Positions 1 through 7,329 of a stretch of DNA of 39,160 bases are shown piece by piece. Under the pieces are notes generated by a model that worked only from the letters and a program-made list of their open reading frames with translations, was not told where the DNA came from and did not search any database. The translations under genes and the position numbers were made by a program. Where the stretch lies: NCBI GenBank assembly GCA_029565395.1, contig JAKQOG010000214.1, positions 1-39,160 on the forward strand, read 5' to 3'. Source of the DNA: Candidatus Hydrogenedentota bacterium (GTDB lineage Bacteria; Hydrogenedentota; Hydrogenedentia; Hydrogenedentales; CAILVY01). Position 1 is the first letter of the stretch; every line of letters starts with the position of its first letter.

Positions 1-163
1 CTTCTCCGCCAAAGGACATGCTGATAACCGCTTCCACGGTGACAACCGCCGCCTTATTCTTCTCAAACACCGCACGGCCCTGGTCTGCAAGCTCATCGGC
101 GTGCGCGGCAAAGGCAACTCCAATCACAAGAGTACTGCAAAAAACGTTTAGAAGCGATTTCAT
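1..163 (-). CDS. secreted protein, possibly trypsin-like/HtrA serine protease (5' part only)
   Basis: The first 54 codons are visible and the gene runs off the left edge. The N-terminus is a clear signal peptide: a Lys after Met, a hydrophobic stretch, then Ala-His-Ala before the mature part at about residue 22. The mature part continues ELADQGRAVFEKNKAAVVTV. A helix followed by a Val-rich strand near A-V-V-T-V resembles the start of HtrA-like proteases, where the chain enters the first beta-barrel; this is inference from a short piece. GAGGAAA lies about 8 bases upstream of the ATG and supports the start. A good promoter sits at 209-238. The gene is divergent from the lytic transglycosylase. 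It could equally be another secreted protein. Confidence 0.6.
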   Translation of the reverse strand, partial: MKSLLNVFCSTLVIGVAFAAHADELADQGRAVFEKNKAAVVTVEAVISMSFGGE

Positions 164-208
164 GAGTGATTTTCCTCGTATAGGTTCTTCTTCGGCAACA
201 GGAGACAA

Positions 209-238
209 ACTATACAGAATACGATGCCTGTTTGTCCA
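209..238 (-). promoter_or_regulatory. promoter for the leftward secreted-protein gene
   Basis: Read on the minus strand: -35 TGGACA (238-233), an 18-base spacer, -10 TATAGT (214-209). Each hexamer matches the sigma-70 consensus at five of six positions. The start of transcription would fall near 202, about 40 bases before the ATG. The -35 lies inside the 10-mer tttgtccaaa (231-240), which recurs at 342-351. Confidence 0.6.
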
Positions 239-255
239 AAAGTACGGGAATCAGG

Positions 256-377
256 CATTTGCGAAATAGCCCTTTTTCTTAAACATTCGGCATACACAGT
301 GCATATAACTGGGATTTCACAGCCCAATCATTGCCGTTTCATTTGTCCAAATGCGAAAAAGGGCTATTTCGCAAATG
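256..377. repeat. 122-bp element bounded by perfect 23-bp inverted repeats
   Basis: Positions 256-278 and 355-377 are exact reverse complements over 23 bases (left arm begins catttgcgaaatag), separated by 76 bases. No target-site duplication is obvious. Inside and beside it are further palindromes: CATTTG-TC-CAAATG at 340-353, GCGAAA/TTTCGC at 353-372, and ATGCCTG/CAGGCAT at 224-258. No open frame inside looks coding. It sits exactly between two divergent promoters (209-238 and 439-467), so it could be a MITE-like insertion, a cruciform or a shared regulatory region. Confidence 0.8.
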
Positions 378-438
378 AGAGGGAATGTGCCGGCGTGTCA
401 CCAAACGGGTCTTTTACCACGTTTAAGCATAGGCAATC

Positions 439-467
439 TTGTGTGAAACCGGGACTGCGGTTATACT
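439..467 (+). promoter_or_regulatory. promoter for the lytic transglycosylase, probably leaderless
   Basis: -35 TTGTGT (439-444), spacer of 17, -10 TATACT (462-467). The ATG begins at 476, only 8 bases after the -10, so the transcript should begin at or within about two bases of the start codon. There is no Shine-Dalgarno sequence. Confidence 0.6.
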
Positions 468-475
468 AAAGACAA

Positions 476-1456
476 ATGCATACCATAAAGTACACGCGAA
501 TACGCTGGGTGGCGATAATCTGTTGCATCATCTGTTGCCTTGGGACAGGGCAATTGTGGGCCGGCGCCCCGGCCCCCGACAAGACCACCGTCCAGGAGAA
601 AGTCCAGAAAAAAGAGACCGAAACCTTAACGCCCGCCCACCGCAAGAGCAAAGAAAAACGCCCTGCGCCAACGCCAAAAAAGAAAACACATCTCCACCAG
701 TTCATGGAAAAGGACGGGAGTATCACCTTTACGAACACGCCGGATAAATACCGCCTGAATCCCAGTTTTGTGGAAGTGGACATTCACTATCAGCCAATCG
801 CGGTGCCGCTGCAATACCGGGGGTATGCTTCAGCCAGCCAATATCCCGCTTCGGGCATCCAGGAGCTTATTCACAGTTACGCCTCCACCTACCGCCTGGA
901 CGAGGATTTGGTGTATGCGGTCATCAAGGCCGAAAGCGATTTTAATCCAAATGCGGTCTCCAACAAGGGCGCGCGCGGGCTCATGCAGTTGATGCCGGGA
1001 ACAGCCGCGGAGATGGGCGTGACCAACATTTTTGATCCGGCGCAGAATATTGCCGGGGGCACGCAATATCTGGCGAAAATGATGGACCTGTTTCATGACC
1101 GTTCGCTGGCCGTGGCCGCCTATAACGCCGGCCCCGAGGCGGTGAAGCAATATAACGGAATTCCTCCCTACGACGAGACCAAGGAATACGTGAAGAAAGT
1201 GCTCTCCTTTCAACGCTGGTTTAAGGGCAGCGGCGCCAAAGTGCGTTCGGAACAGGTCGCACGGGTGCCCGGCGCAGCATCCCCTCCCCCGCCGATAGAA
1301 ATCGATACGAATCGTTATGTGGTGCATTTTACCAGCGGCCTGACGCAACCTGCCGACCGCGTCGTGGAAAAAGATGCATATTACTATATCCAATATGGAC
1401 GCCGGATCTATCCCGTGAAAAAAGAGTTGGTTAAACACATCCAAGAGCCGGCCTAG
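476..1456 (+). CDS. secreted lytic transglycosylase with SLT (GH23) domain
   Basis: It cleaves the glycan strands of peptidoglycan in the periplasm. The 326-residue protein starts with a signal peptide (hydrophobic to about residue 29), followed by a Lys/Pro-rich charged linker (40-72). A short DUF4124-like strand segment follows (about 74-98, with GSITFTNTPDKY). The SLT domain covers about 128-245. The catalytic Glu is E153 in A-V-I-K-A-E-S, followed by the family motifs ARGLMQLMP (166-174) and VAAYNAGP (213-220). A C-terminal tail of about 70 residues ends in a short basic YIQYGRRIYPVKKE motif of unknown role. The start is supported by the signal peptide and by the promoter 8 bases upstream. 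The enzyme class is secure; the exact MltC/Slt/MltE-like subtype is not. Confidence 0.93.
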   Translation: MHTIKYTRIRWVAIICCIICCLGTGQLWAGAPAPDKTTVQEKVQKKETETLTPAHRKSKEKRPAPTPKKKTHLHQFMEKDGSITFTNTPDKYRLNPSFVEVDIHYQPIAVPLQYRGYASASQYPASGIQELIHSYASTYRLDEDLVYAVIKAESDFNPNAVSNKGARGLMQLMPGTAAEMGVTNIFDPAQNIAGGTQYLAKMMDLFHDRSLAVAAYNAGPEAVKQYNGIPPYDETKEYVKKVLSFQRWFKGSGAKVRSEQVARVPGAASPPPPIEIDTNRYVVHFTSGLTQPADRVVEKDAYYYIQYGRRIYPVKKELVKHIQEPA

Positions 1457-1500
1457 GCGGTTTTGGACATTTCCGGAGCGTACAATCCTTTCCTCCAAAA

Positions 1501-1529
1501 TTGCGCCGTGAATTCCAAGTCTCTATACT
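1501..1529 (+). promoter_or_regulatory. promoter for the enoyl-CoA hydratase gene
   Basis: -35 TTGCGC (1501-1506), spacer of 17, -10 TATACT (1524-1529). Predicted transcription start is near 1536, about 37 bases before the ATG at 1573. It rules out the longer open frame from 1501, whose start would coincide with the -35. Confidence 0.55.
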
Positions 1530-1572
1530 GCACGGGCTTTTGACACGGTTTAATCAGAGAGGGAGTATTGGC

Positions 1573-2400
1573 ATGGAGTATCAGGAAATTGTCTATGAAG
1601 TAAAAGACAATACAGCGGTCATCACGCTGAACCGTCCGGAGAAAATGAATGCGTGGACGCTGCAAATGGATGCGGAATACCGCTTGGCCATGGAAGACGC
1701 GCGCACACGGGAAGAGGTCCGCGTGATCGTGGTAACCGGAACCGGACGCGGATTCTGCTCCGGCGCCGACATGGGGCTGCTGGCCACGGCGCAGGACGGT
1801 TCGCTCGGTATGACGGAGGAGGATTTTAAGGGGACGGATGCCGCTCCGGGAGTTGAGGTCCGGTCCGACTTTAAAAAGCCTTACACTTTCCCCGTATCCG
1901 TCAACAAGCCCATTATTGCGGCGATCAATGGTTATGCCATGGGCTTGGGGCTGGTTCACGCGCTCTTCTGCGATATCCGCATCGCCAGCGATCAGGCCAA
2001 ACTCAGCACCCTGTTCGGACGCCGCGGTCTCATCGGCGAACACGGCATCGCCTGGATACTCCCGCGCGTGGTGGGCCTTGGTCACGCTCTGGATCTCATG
2101 CTGACCGGACGCACCATAGACGCGCAGGAAGCATTGCGATTGGGATTGGTCAGCCAGGTGGTCCCACACGATCAGTTAATGGAATCCACACTGGATTACG
2201 CCAAACAGATCGCCACCTCCGTCTCACCGCGATCCGCCGGCGTCATCAAACGGCAAGTCTGGGAAGCTACCCTGACCGATCTCTCCACCGCAGTGGATTT
2301 GGCCAATAAAGAAATGTTCCAGAGTTTCCAATGCAGCGATTTCGCCGAAGCTCTCATGGCCTTCATAGAAAGAAGACCGGCGGTGTTTTCGGGAAAATAA
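1573..2400 (+). CDS. enoyl-CoA hydratase/isomerase (crotonase family)
   Basis: A 275-residue crotonase-fold protein, of usual family length, that would hydrate or isomerise acyl-CoA thioesters, for example in beta-oxidation. Visible signatures are VITLNRPEKMNAW (about 16-28), the first oxyanion-hole loop GRGFCSGADMGLL (about 59-71), the second glycine-rich region INGYAMGLGLVHALFCD (about 118-134) and the conserved end FAEALMAFIERRPAVFSGK. The ATG at 1573 is chosen because GAGAGGGAG lies 6-14 bases upstream. The substrate cannot be told from sequence, and no other fatty-acid gene is adjacent, so it looks monocistronic. Confidence 0.93.
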   Translation: MEYQEIVYEVKDNTAVITLNRPEKMNAWTLQMDAEYRLAMEDARTREEVRVIVVTGTGRGFCSGADMGLLATAQDGSLGMTEEDFKGTDAAPGVEVRSDFKKPYTFPVSVNKPIIAAINGYAMGLGLVHALFCDIRIASDQAKLSTLFGRRGLIGEHGIAWILPRVVGLGHALDLMLTGRTIDAQEALRLGLVSQVVPHDQLMESTLDYAKQIATSVSPRSAGVIKRQVWEATLTDLSTAVDLANKEMFQSFQCSDFAEALMAFIERRPAVFSGK

Positions 2401-2578
2401 TTGTTTCACCAGCGGTAAATACTATATTTCATAATCGGACTATTCTTTGACTTACCCCCTCTAACATTTTCTGAAATTTCTTTGTCACAATCCTTTGACA
2501 TTCATATGTTGGAAAATTAGGAATTCTAACGTAATATCCATCAATCTTAAAGATATATCCGATAAATGCATGAAGACT

Positions 2579-3482
2579 TTATCCCGGAGTCTTCTTCATT
2601 TCACCTTCATCAAGGAAAGCAGTCTCAATTGATTCGAATGATTCACGTTCAAGAATAGGTGTGATTTCCATCATAGCTCGCAGATAAATTTCGTCATTTG
2701 TTGCCCATATATAGTGCCGTTCCCCAGAAGGTGTCAGTTCTATTCGTTGGGCCTGATTTGCTGTCATTAATGTTGGATCATAAGAACGGCATAGACATGA
2801 TTTCAAAAAATAATCAATCCAACCTAATGTGTGTTTAAATTCTATCCCCATAGCTTGAATGTAATCTGTAAGTTGTGTAATAGTTGAAAAAGGGTTATCA
2901 GGTGTTTGATCTCGAAATTCTTTACGTGTAGCAAGCACTCTTACCCCTAATAATGGATTACATTCCTCCTCTTGGCTACGTGAGGAAATATTGCGTACGA
3001 ATTTATTATCAAGGCATGGATATATATTAAAACGGCCTTTAATCAATGCACGCTTTATTAGATGATCTTGAATATCAACCGTTGAGTTTGCCACGAAAGC
3101 TTTGAAGAGATTGTCTAGACCTAAATGTGGTGACATGGCAATTTCTTTGACAATTTCCAAACAAGTCCTTATATCACCATTTGATAAAACTGCTATCCAA
3201 CGGCTTACTTGGCCCGTTTCAATAAAAATCCGATGAAGGCAAAAAACAAATGCCTTCAAGTTTTGTATCGATAACGATATGCCTCGTCCAAGAAAGTAGC
3301 CTCTTCACGGCTCTCGTTCTGCCTCAATTACACGTTGTTCAAGAAACTCTACTCTTGTCTGAAGAACTTTATTCGCTGGCGGCACTGGCAGATAAAGCGA
3401 TTCGTATTCAAAAGTTCTGAGAGCACCTTCACGGGCTATTTGCCAACTCGTACGGTCTGTTATGGGTGCAACACATTGACAC
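2579..3482 (-). pseudogene. frameshifted remnant of a P-loop/AAA-like NTPase (C-terminal part)
   Basis: The intact stretch (2579-3259) encodes about 226 residues including W-I-A-V-L-S-N-G-D-I-R-T-C-L-E. This resembles the helical region after the ATPase core in some AAA/STAND-like NTPases, followed by a winged-helix-like tail. Upstream on the same strand the coding signal continues in other frames. About 3280-3300 reads TFLDEAYRYRYKT. About 3308-3465 reads TSWQIAREGALRTFEYES, then ANKVLQTRVEFLEQRVIEAE. A stop follows the last piece near 3306. Two frameshifts and a missing N-terminus (no Walker A/B) mean it is broken. The stretch is clearly richer in A+T than its neighbours, which suggests recent transfer. 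The family assignment is tentative; the decay is well supported. Confidence 0.5.
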
Positions 3483-3648
3483 CAAGACCCCCTTCAGGCA
3501 CAAACAAAACAACACCCATCCCAACGACGCGACCAATCTCTACCGAAGCGCCTTCTCCCTCGCCCCCGAACTCCTCCCACAATGCCTCAACGACCCCAAC
3601 CACGCCCACTTCCTCAACCACTACCCCATCGCCCAAACCCCCTACTAA
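3478..3648 (+). pseudogene. C-terminal tail of a truncated gene of unknown function
   Basis: About 57 codons (TKTPFRHKQNNTHPNDATNL to HFLNHYPIAQTPY, then TAA) use C at nearly every third codon position. That is a strong coding signature, unlike the chance frames around it. Upstream of about 3477 the bias vanishes where the AT-rich NTPase remnant begins, and no start codon or ribosome site is present. It therefore appears to be the end of a gene whose front part was replaced by the insertion. I do not recognise the family. Confidence 0.4.
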
Positions 3649-3653
3649 AAATC

Positions 3654-3675
3654 TGAGATCGCAAATCTGATCTCA
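3654..3675. repeat. small inverted repeat
   Basis: TGAGATC (3654-3660) and GATCTCA (3669-3675) pair around an 8-base loop just after the truncated gene tail. There is no T-tract, so a terminator role is doubtful. Confidence 0.4.
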
Positions 3676-3769
3676 TAGGGGCAAAGGCGCCTCTCCGTGC
3701 TTATCCTGATCGCCGTGGCTAAATTAACCCCCAACCGTCCACTCCACCCACCAGTCCCCCTGTCCCTCA

Positions 3770-3812
3770 TGTCCACAATGTCTATAGTGTCTATAGTGTC
3801 CATAGTGTCCAT
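3770..3812. repeat. short tandem repeat, 9-bp unit GTCYATAGT
   Basis: About four to five copies of a 9-base unit (gtctatagt, gtctatagt, gtccatagt, gtccatgtt) with a degenerate copy in front (gtccacaat). It lies in the 210-base non-coding stretch 3649-3858 downstream of the glycosidase-like gene. Its strand composition is C/T-rich on plus. Nothing else is recognisable there. Confidence 0.75.
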
Positions 3813-3858
3813 GTTCGTCGGTGTCTGTCCGTGCACCCCCTCGTTTCCCAAACCGCAA

Positions 3859-5199
3859 TCACTTCCCCCTATGTTCCGCATGTATCCGCTGAAACGCCGC
3901 CAGCGGTCCACTCACGCTCGCGAGATAAACGGGATTTTGCCGGTGGTTATTATCGTGGTGCATGCATTCCCAGGGAGAGCCGTAGTCCGGGCCTTTTCTA
4001 AAATCACCTTCACGAAGTTCGGCAAGATAGTCCTTGGCGATCGCTTGTGCAAGCGGAAAATCCACTTTCGCCACGGCATAACAAACCCAGCCGGTGGGGG
4101 TGTCCCAGTAGGCGCCGTTTTGATAGGTGTTTTTAGCGGCATAGCATTTTTCCCAAGGGGATTCGGTGCTGAAGTGTGCATTGGTGGGGACATGCCGGAT
4201 TTGTCCGCGCCAGGCGATAGTGCCTTCTTTAAGTGCGCGCGCAAGCGCTTCACAAGCGCTCTTTTCGACGTCGGAGGGCAACGCACTGACATAGACGGCA
4301 TAGGCGGTGCCCCAGACGTCGGGCTGTGCACTGATGCCGGTGGCGGCTTTTAAGAATCCGGACGGGCTGGAAAAAGTGGCGGGGATGACCGACTTTAGCG
4401 ATTTGGCTTTTTCCCGGTATTGCCGGGCTTTCTCGGATTGGTTCGCCTTGTCCAGGAGTTCAGCAAGTTCGATGGAAGCCTGATATTTCAAGACAGAGGC
4501 AAATAGGAGATCGCCAGTGTTAATGACGGTGTCGAAGAATCCGAAATTAACCCCGCGCGACTCTTCGGTGGTGTAGACGATGCCCGTATCGGGATGCGCA
4601 GGCGGCATGGAATAGGCTTCTTCCAGGCGTTGTAGCAGAGGCTTGCCATTGACGACTTCCTTAAGAAAATCGGTGGAAGAAACTTGTCGTGCGTAAATGG
4701 CGGCCATGTGGATAAAGAAAAAGGCGTCGTCAAGGCAAGGCAATTTTCCCCAGCGGGGTCCACCCTGTTTTTCGTAGTCATCGAGGATGCCTGGGAAGAA
4801 GATGGGGACATCGCCGAATCCGATGTGATCGGGAATGGAGCCTGGAGGCAGGACACTGCCGGTGGGAAGCGCGATTTCGGTGTCCGGCTGATGTTTGGCG
4901 GTGAGAAAGAGCGCGTGGCGCTGTTCTTCCAGCGTGATCATCCCCATGTCGAGCGACATGGCATAGTCGCGGATCCAAAAGGCAGGGTAATCGTGGCGTC
5001 CTCCGGGCCGGATGAGCGTGTTGCCGGTAACGTTCGGACCGGCATCGCCGGCCTTTGCACCGGCTCTCACGCGGGATTCATCGAGAACCGCACGCGCGAG
5101 GGAAGTGAGGAATTCCATATCTGTTTTGGACAAGAACTCTTTTTCATCTGCGGCAATAATGCTCATGCCATGAAGGATGAGAATGGTGGAAAGTATCAT
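3859..5199 (-). CDS. secreted (alpha/alpha)6-barrel glycosidase-like protein
   Basis: A 446-residue protein with an N-terminal signal peptide (hydrophobic to about residue 17, Ala-Ala-Asp at the end), so exported. Aromatic/acidic motifs typical of six-hairpin glycosidases are spread along it: RHDYPAFWIRDYAMSLDMG early on, LPCLDDAFFFIHMAAIYA in the middle, and NGAYWDTPTGWVCYAVAK with GSPWECMHHDNNHRQNPVY near the end. It most likely acts on a glycoside outside the cytoplasm. The catalytic pair cannot be assigned by eye and the GH family is uncertain. The ATG at 5199 is preferred over the longer frame because it opens directly into the signal peptide and has AGAAAG 7 bases upstream. It is a single gene with its own promoter candidate at 5265-5273. 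Confidence 0.72.
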   Translation of the reverse strand: MILSTILILHGMSIIAADEKEFLSKTDMEFLTSLARAVLDESRVRAGAKAGDAGPNVTGNTLIRPGGRHDYPAFWIRDYAMSLDMGMITLEEQRHALFLTAKHQPDTEIALPTGSVLPPGSIPDHIGFGDVPIFFPGILDDYEKQGGPRWGKLPCLDDAFFFIHMAAIYARQVSSTDFLKEVVNGKPLLQRLEEAYSMPPAHPDTGIVYTTEESRGVNFGFFDTVINTGDLLFASVLKYQASIELAELLDKANQSEKARQYREKAKSLKSVIPATFSSPSGFLKAATGISAQPDVWGTAYAVYVSALPSDVEKSACEALARALKEGTIAWRGQIRHVPTNAHFSTESPWEKCYAAKNTYQNGAYWDTPTGWVCYAVAKVDFPLAQAIAKDYLAELREGDFRKGPDYGSPWECMHHDNNHRQNPVYLASVSGPLAAFQRIHAEHRGK

Positions 5200-5264
5200 T
5201 TGCGTCTTTCTGCAAAAGCATGTTGAAACGGTACGTTTTAGACTATAGAAAATGTGAATACAAG

Positions 5265-5273
5265 AGTATACCA
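5265..5273 (-). promoter_or_regulatory. extended -10 promoter candidate for the glycosidase-like gene
   Basis: On the minus strand TGG-TATACT (5273-5265) is a TGn-extended -10 without a clear -35. The predicted leader is about 60 bases. A small hairpin GGGG-ATTCAA-CCCC (5278-5291) lies just upstream. Confidence 0.4.
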
Positions 5274-5368
5274 CATTGGGGATTCAACCCCTTCCGGATC
5301 GATGAAAAGATCCATCTTGATCCGTGGATTTCACTGCGAGGTTATTCAAATTGGACTCCTTCGATGTC

Positions 5369-5396
5369 TTGGCACAAGTGACCTGTAGTGTATAAT
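5369..5396 (+). promoter_or_regulatory. promoter for the ICMT-like methyltransferase
   Basis: -35 TTGGCA (5369-5374), 16-base spacer, perfect -10 TATAAT (5391-5396). Transcription would start near 5403, giving a leader of about 28 bases that ends in the ribosome site GGAAGGGA. Confidence 0.75.
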
Positions 5397-5430
5397 GCGT
5401 CCCCGATGTAACCATGCGGAAGGGAATTAC

Positions 5431-6000
5431 ATGACCTGCTATCTATTCACCTTGATGTGTTGGGGGATGGTGTGGGGCTACTGGCTTTATTCGGCGCGGG
5501 GCGTTAAAAAGACAATGGTCCGCGATCAGGGGCTTTTGTTGCGGGCGTGTATCCGGCTTGCGTCCCTGGTGTATTTTCTGCTGGTATTCTTGCCGTATTT
5601 GTCCATCGGTTGGCTTGGGGTGAAGTGGCTCCCCCCCAATACCATCCTCTCGTACCTTGGTGCGGCGGCATGCGCGCTTGGACTGGGGTTTGCACTGTGG
5701 GCTCGGCGCACAATTGGGACCAATTGGAGCGGTGCGGCGACGTTGAAGGAGGACCATCAGTTGATTCAAACCGGACCGTATGCGCTTGTCCGGCATCCCA
5801 TCTATTCCGGATTTCTTCTTGGTATGCTCGGTACCGCCGTAACCCTCGGTGAGGTCAGGGGATTGCTGGCCTTCGCATTGATGGCCATTACCTTCACAAA
5901 GAAGATCCATGATGAGGAACGCCTCATGTTAATTCAGTTCCCTAATGCATATCCGCCCTATCAAGCGGCGGTGGCACGGGTGATTCCATTCCTCTTCTAA
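5431..6000 (+). CDS. isoprenylcysteine/phospholipid-type methyltransferase (ICMT/PEMT family)
   Basis: A 189-residue integral membrane protein with about five hydrophobic segments. The signature is in the C-terminal half: LIQTGPYALVRHPIYSGFLL, followed by DEERLM. Together these form the S-adenosylmethionine and substrate site of ICMT-like enzymes. Bacterial relatives methylate lipids or small isoprenoids; the substrate here is unknown, as no prenylated protein system is nearby. The ATG at 5431 is chosen over the frame-opening ATG at 5395, which overlaps the -10 region, and because GGAAGGGA lies 5-12 bases before it. It is monocistronic and ends shortly before a strong hairpin. Confidence 0.85.
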   Translation: MTCYLFTLMCWGMVWGYWLYSARGVKKTMVRDQGLLLRACIRLASLVYFLLVFLPYLSIGWLGVKWLPPNTILSYLGAAACALGLGFALWARRTIGTNWSGAATLKEDHQLIQTGPYALVRHPIYSGFLLGMLGTAVTLGEVRGLLAFALMAITFTKKIHDEERLMLIQFPNAYPPYQAAVARVIPFLF

Positions 6001-6116
6001 TAAGAGTTTTCTGACAGCCTCAGCACGGATATCTCACCAACTCTGAATCATGCTTGTCATTGTGAGTTCCCCACTTCCTTCGGCGGCGATTCATAGAAGA
6101 AAGTAAAACGCGAGGC

Positions 6117-6200
6117 CGGGAGGGCGAGGCTCCTGCTGAGCCGTAAAACAAGATCAACAAGGCATATTTTTTACGGCTCGGCAGGAGCCTCGCCCTCCCG
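6117..6200. repeat. 84-bp hairpin element with 32-bp arms
   Basis: Arm 6117-6148 (cgggagggcgaggctcctgc at its outer end) is the reverse complement of 6169-6200 with a single mismatch (T/C at about 6137), around a 20-base loop. It separates two convergent gene ends, 6000 (plus) and 6214 (minus). The GC-rich outer stem and the T-run beside the loop would let it work as a bidirectional transcription stop. Its size and near-perfect pairing look more like a mobile extragenic palindrome (MITE/REP-like). Confidence 0.88.
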
Positions 6201-6213
6201 TGTTTATGAAGTT

Positions 6214-7272
6214 CTATTTGATGGGAACTTCCTTGTTGAGCTTGGAAGAGAGGTAAATGCCATCGATGATTTTTTGGATCACAAGGGACTGTTCAGGTTG
6301 GACGCGGACCTGTTTGTTTTTCTCGACGCATTCGCAGAAGTGGCGGATTTCTCGGCGGTGCCCGTCTTCGTCGGAGAGCCAGTCCCAGGAGTTTCGGGTA
6401 AGGGAACTGTGGTCTGCGCTGTAGACCCCGAGGGGGTTGGTGTGGATTCCGGCTTTGTCGCCGAGGACCATGACCCCGCCGGTTTCTTCGGGGATGTTCA
6501 AGGCCCAGGAGACGGAAACTTGCATGGTGGCGCCGCCTTCAAGCCGCACAAGTCCGAGGGCGTAGTCTTCAACGTCGAATTCCTTAGCCGGATAATGCCG
6601 GCCCCATTCGGCGTTGAACAGGTCGTCACGGTCCCCGAACATGCGGTAGATTTTGCCGGAGACGGCGATGGGTTTTGGGAAGCCCATCAGCCACATGCAC
6701 AGGTCCATCATGTGAACGCCGATGTCGGCCATGGGTCCGCCGAAGGATTCTTTAGCGATGTGAAATTTACCCCAGCCGGGAATGCCCCTGCGCCGGAGCC
6801 ATTTTGCCTCGCCGGAATAGATTTTGCCGAGTGCGCCGCTTTCCACGACTTCCTTGAGTTTTTCATGGCCGGCCTCGAAGCGCATATGTTGGGCCACCAT
6901 GAGTTTGCGCTTGTTTTTCTTGGACGCGGCGATCATGGCGCGGCTTTCCTCGGCGTTCATGGCCATGGGCTTTTCGACGATCACGTGTGCGCCGGAATTA
7001 AGCGCGTCGACGGAGATGGGGGCGTGGCCGCGGTTCTGCGTGCAGATGTCGATGATGTCGAATGGGTGTTTGGCAAGCATGGAACGGTACCGGAGCCAGG
7101 GTTTGGCCTGTTTGCACAGGGCGGCTTGGGTTTCGCAGCGTTCCGGGATGAGATCGCAGACGCCGAGGATTTCGACGCGCCCTTCGTCTTCGAGTTCGCG
7201 CCAATAAGGCAGGTGCCGTTGACGGGCGATGTCCCCCGATCCGATGAGACCGACTTTAAGTTTCTTGGCCAT
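6214..7272 (-). CDS. Gfo/Idh/MocA family NAD(P)-dependent oxidoreductase
   Basis: A 352-residue cytoplasmic sugar- or polyol-dehydrogenase-like protein of usual family length. The N-terminal Rossmann fold shows GLIGSGDIARQRHL (about 8-21). The conserved EKPMAMNAEES motif (about 100-110) supplies the catalytic-site Lys. The C-terminal domain includes GGPMADIGVHMMDLCMWL (about 178-195) with the conserved Asp/His pair. No Tat signal is present, unlike many planctomycete members. AAAGGAG stands 5-11 bases before the ATG, and an extended -10 promoter lies at 7309-7317. The substrate is unknown; the family call is secure. Confidence 0.94.
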   Translation of the reverse strand: MAKKLKVGLIGSGDIARQRHLPYWRELEDEGRVEILGVCDLIPERCETQAALCKQAKPWLRYRSMLAKHPFDIIDICTQNRGHAPISVDALNSGAHVIVEKPMAMNAEESRAMIAASKKNKRKLMVAQHMRFEAGHEKLKEVVESGALGKIYSGEAKWLRRRGIPGWGKFHIAKESFGGPMADIGVHMMDLCMWLMGFPKPIAVSGKIYRMFGDRDDLFNAEWGRHYPAKEFDVEDYALGLVRLEGGATMQVSVSWALNIPEETGGVMVLGDKAGIHTNPLGVYSADHSSLTRNSWDWLSDEDGHRREIRHFCECVEKNKQVRVQPEQSLVIQKIIDGIYLSSKLNKEVPIK

Positions 7273-7308
7273 GGGTTTCTCCTTTGCGTGTTGCCGTAAT
7301 TGGGATGA

Positions 7309-7317
7309 ATTATACCA
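7309..7317 (-). promoter_or_regulatory. extended -10 promoter of the Gfo/Idh gene
   Basis: On the minus strand TGG-TATAAT (7317-7309) is a perfect extended -10 with no good -35. The transcript would start near 7302 with a leader of about 30 bases. Confidence 0.6.
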
Positions 7318-7329
7318 TTGATGTTGAAA

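Noticed and set aside
18..747. Several short plus-strand frames in the first 750 bases
   Set aside because: They cross the inverted repeat or run out of frame or antisense to better-supported genes and have no ribosome sites or recognisable sequence.
6274..7299. A 341-codon plus-strand open frame
   Set aside because: It is the reverse of the Gfo/Idh gene, whose motifs, ribosome site and promoter are clear; the antisense product is low-complexity.
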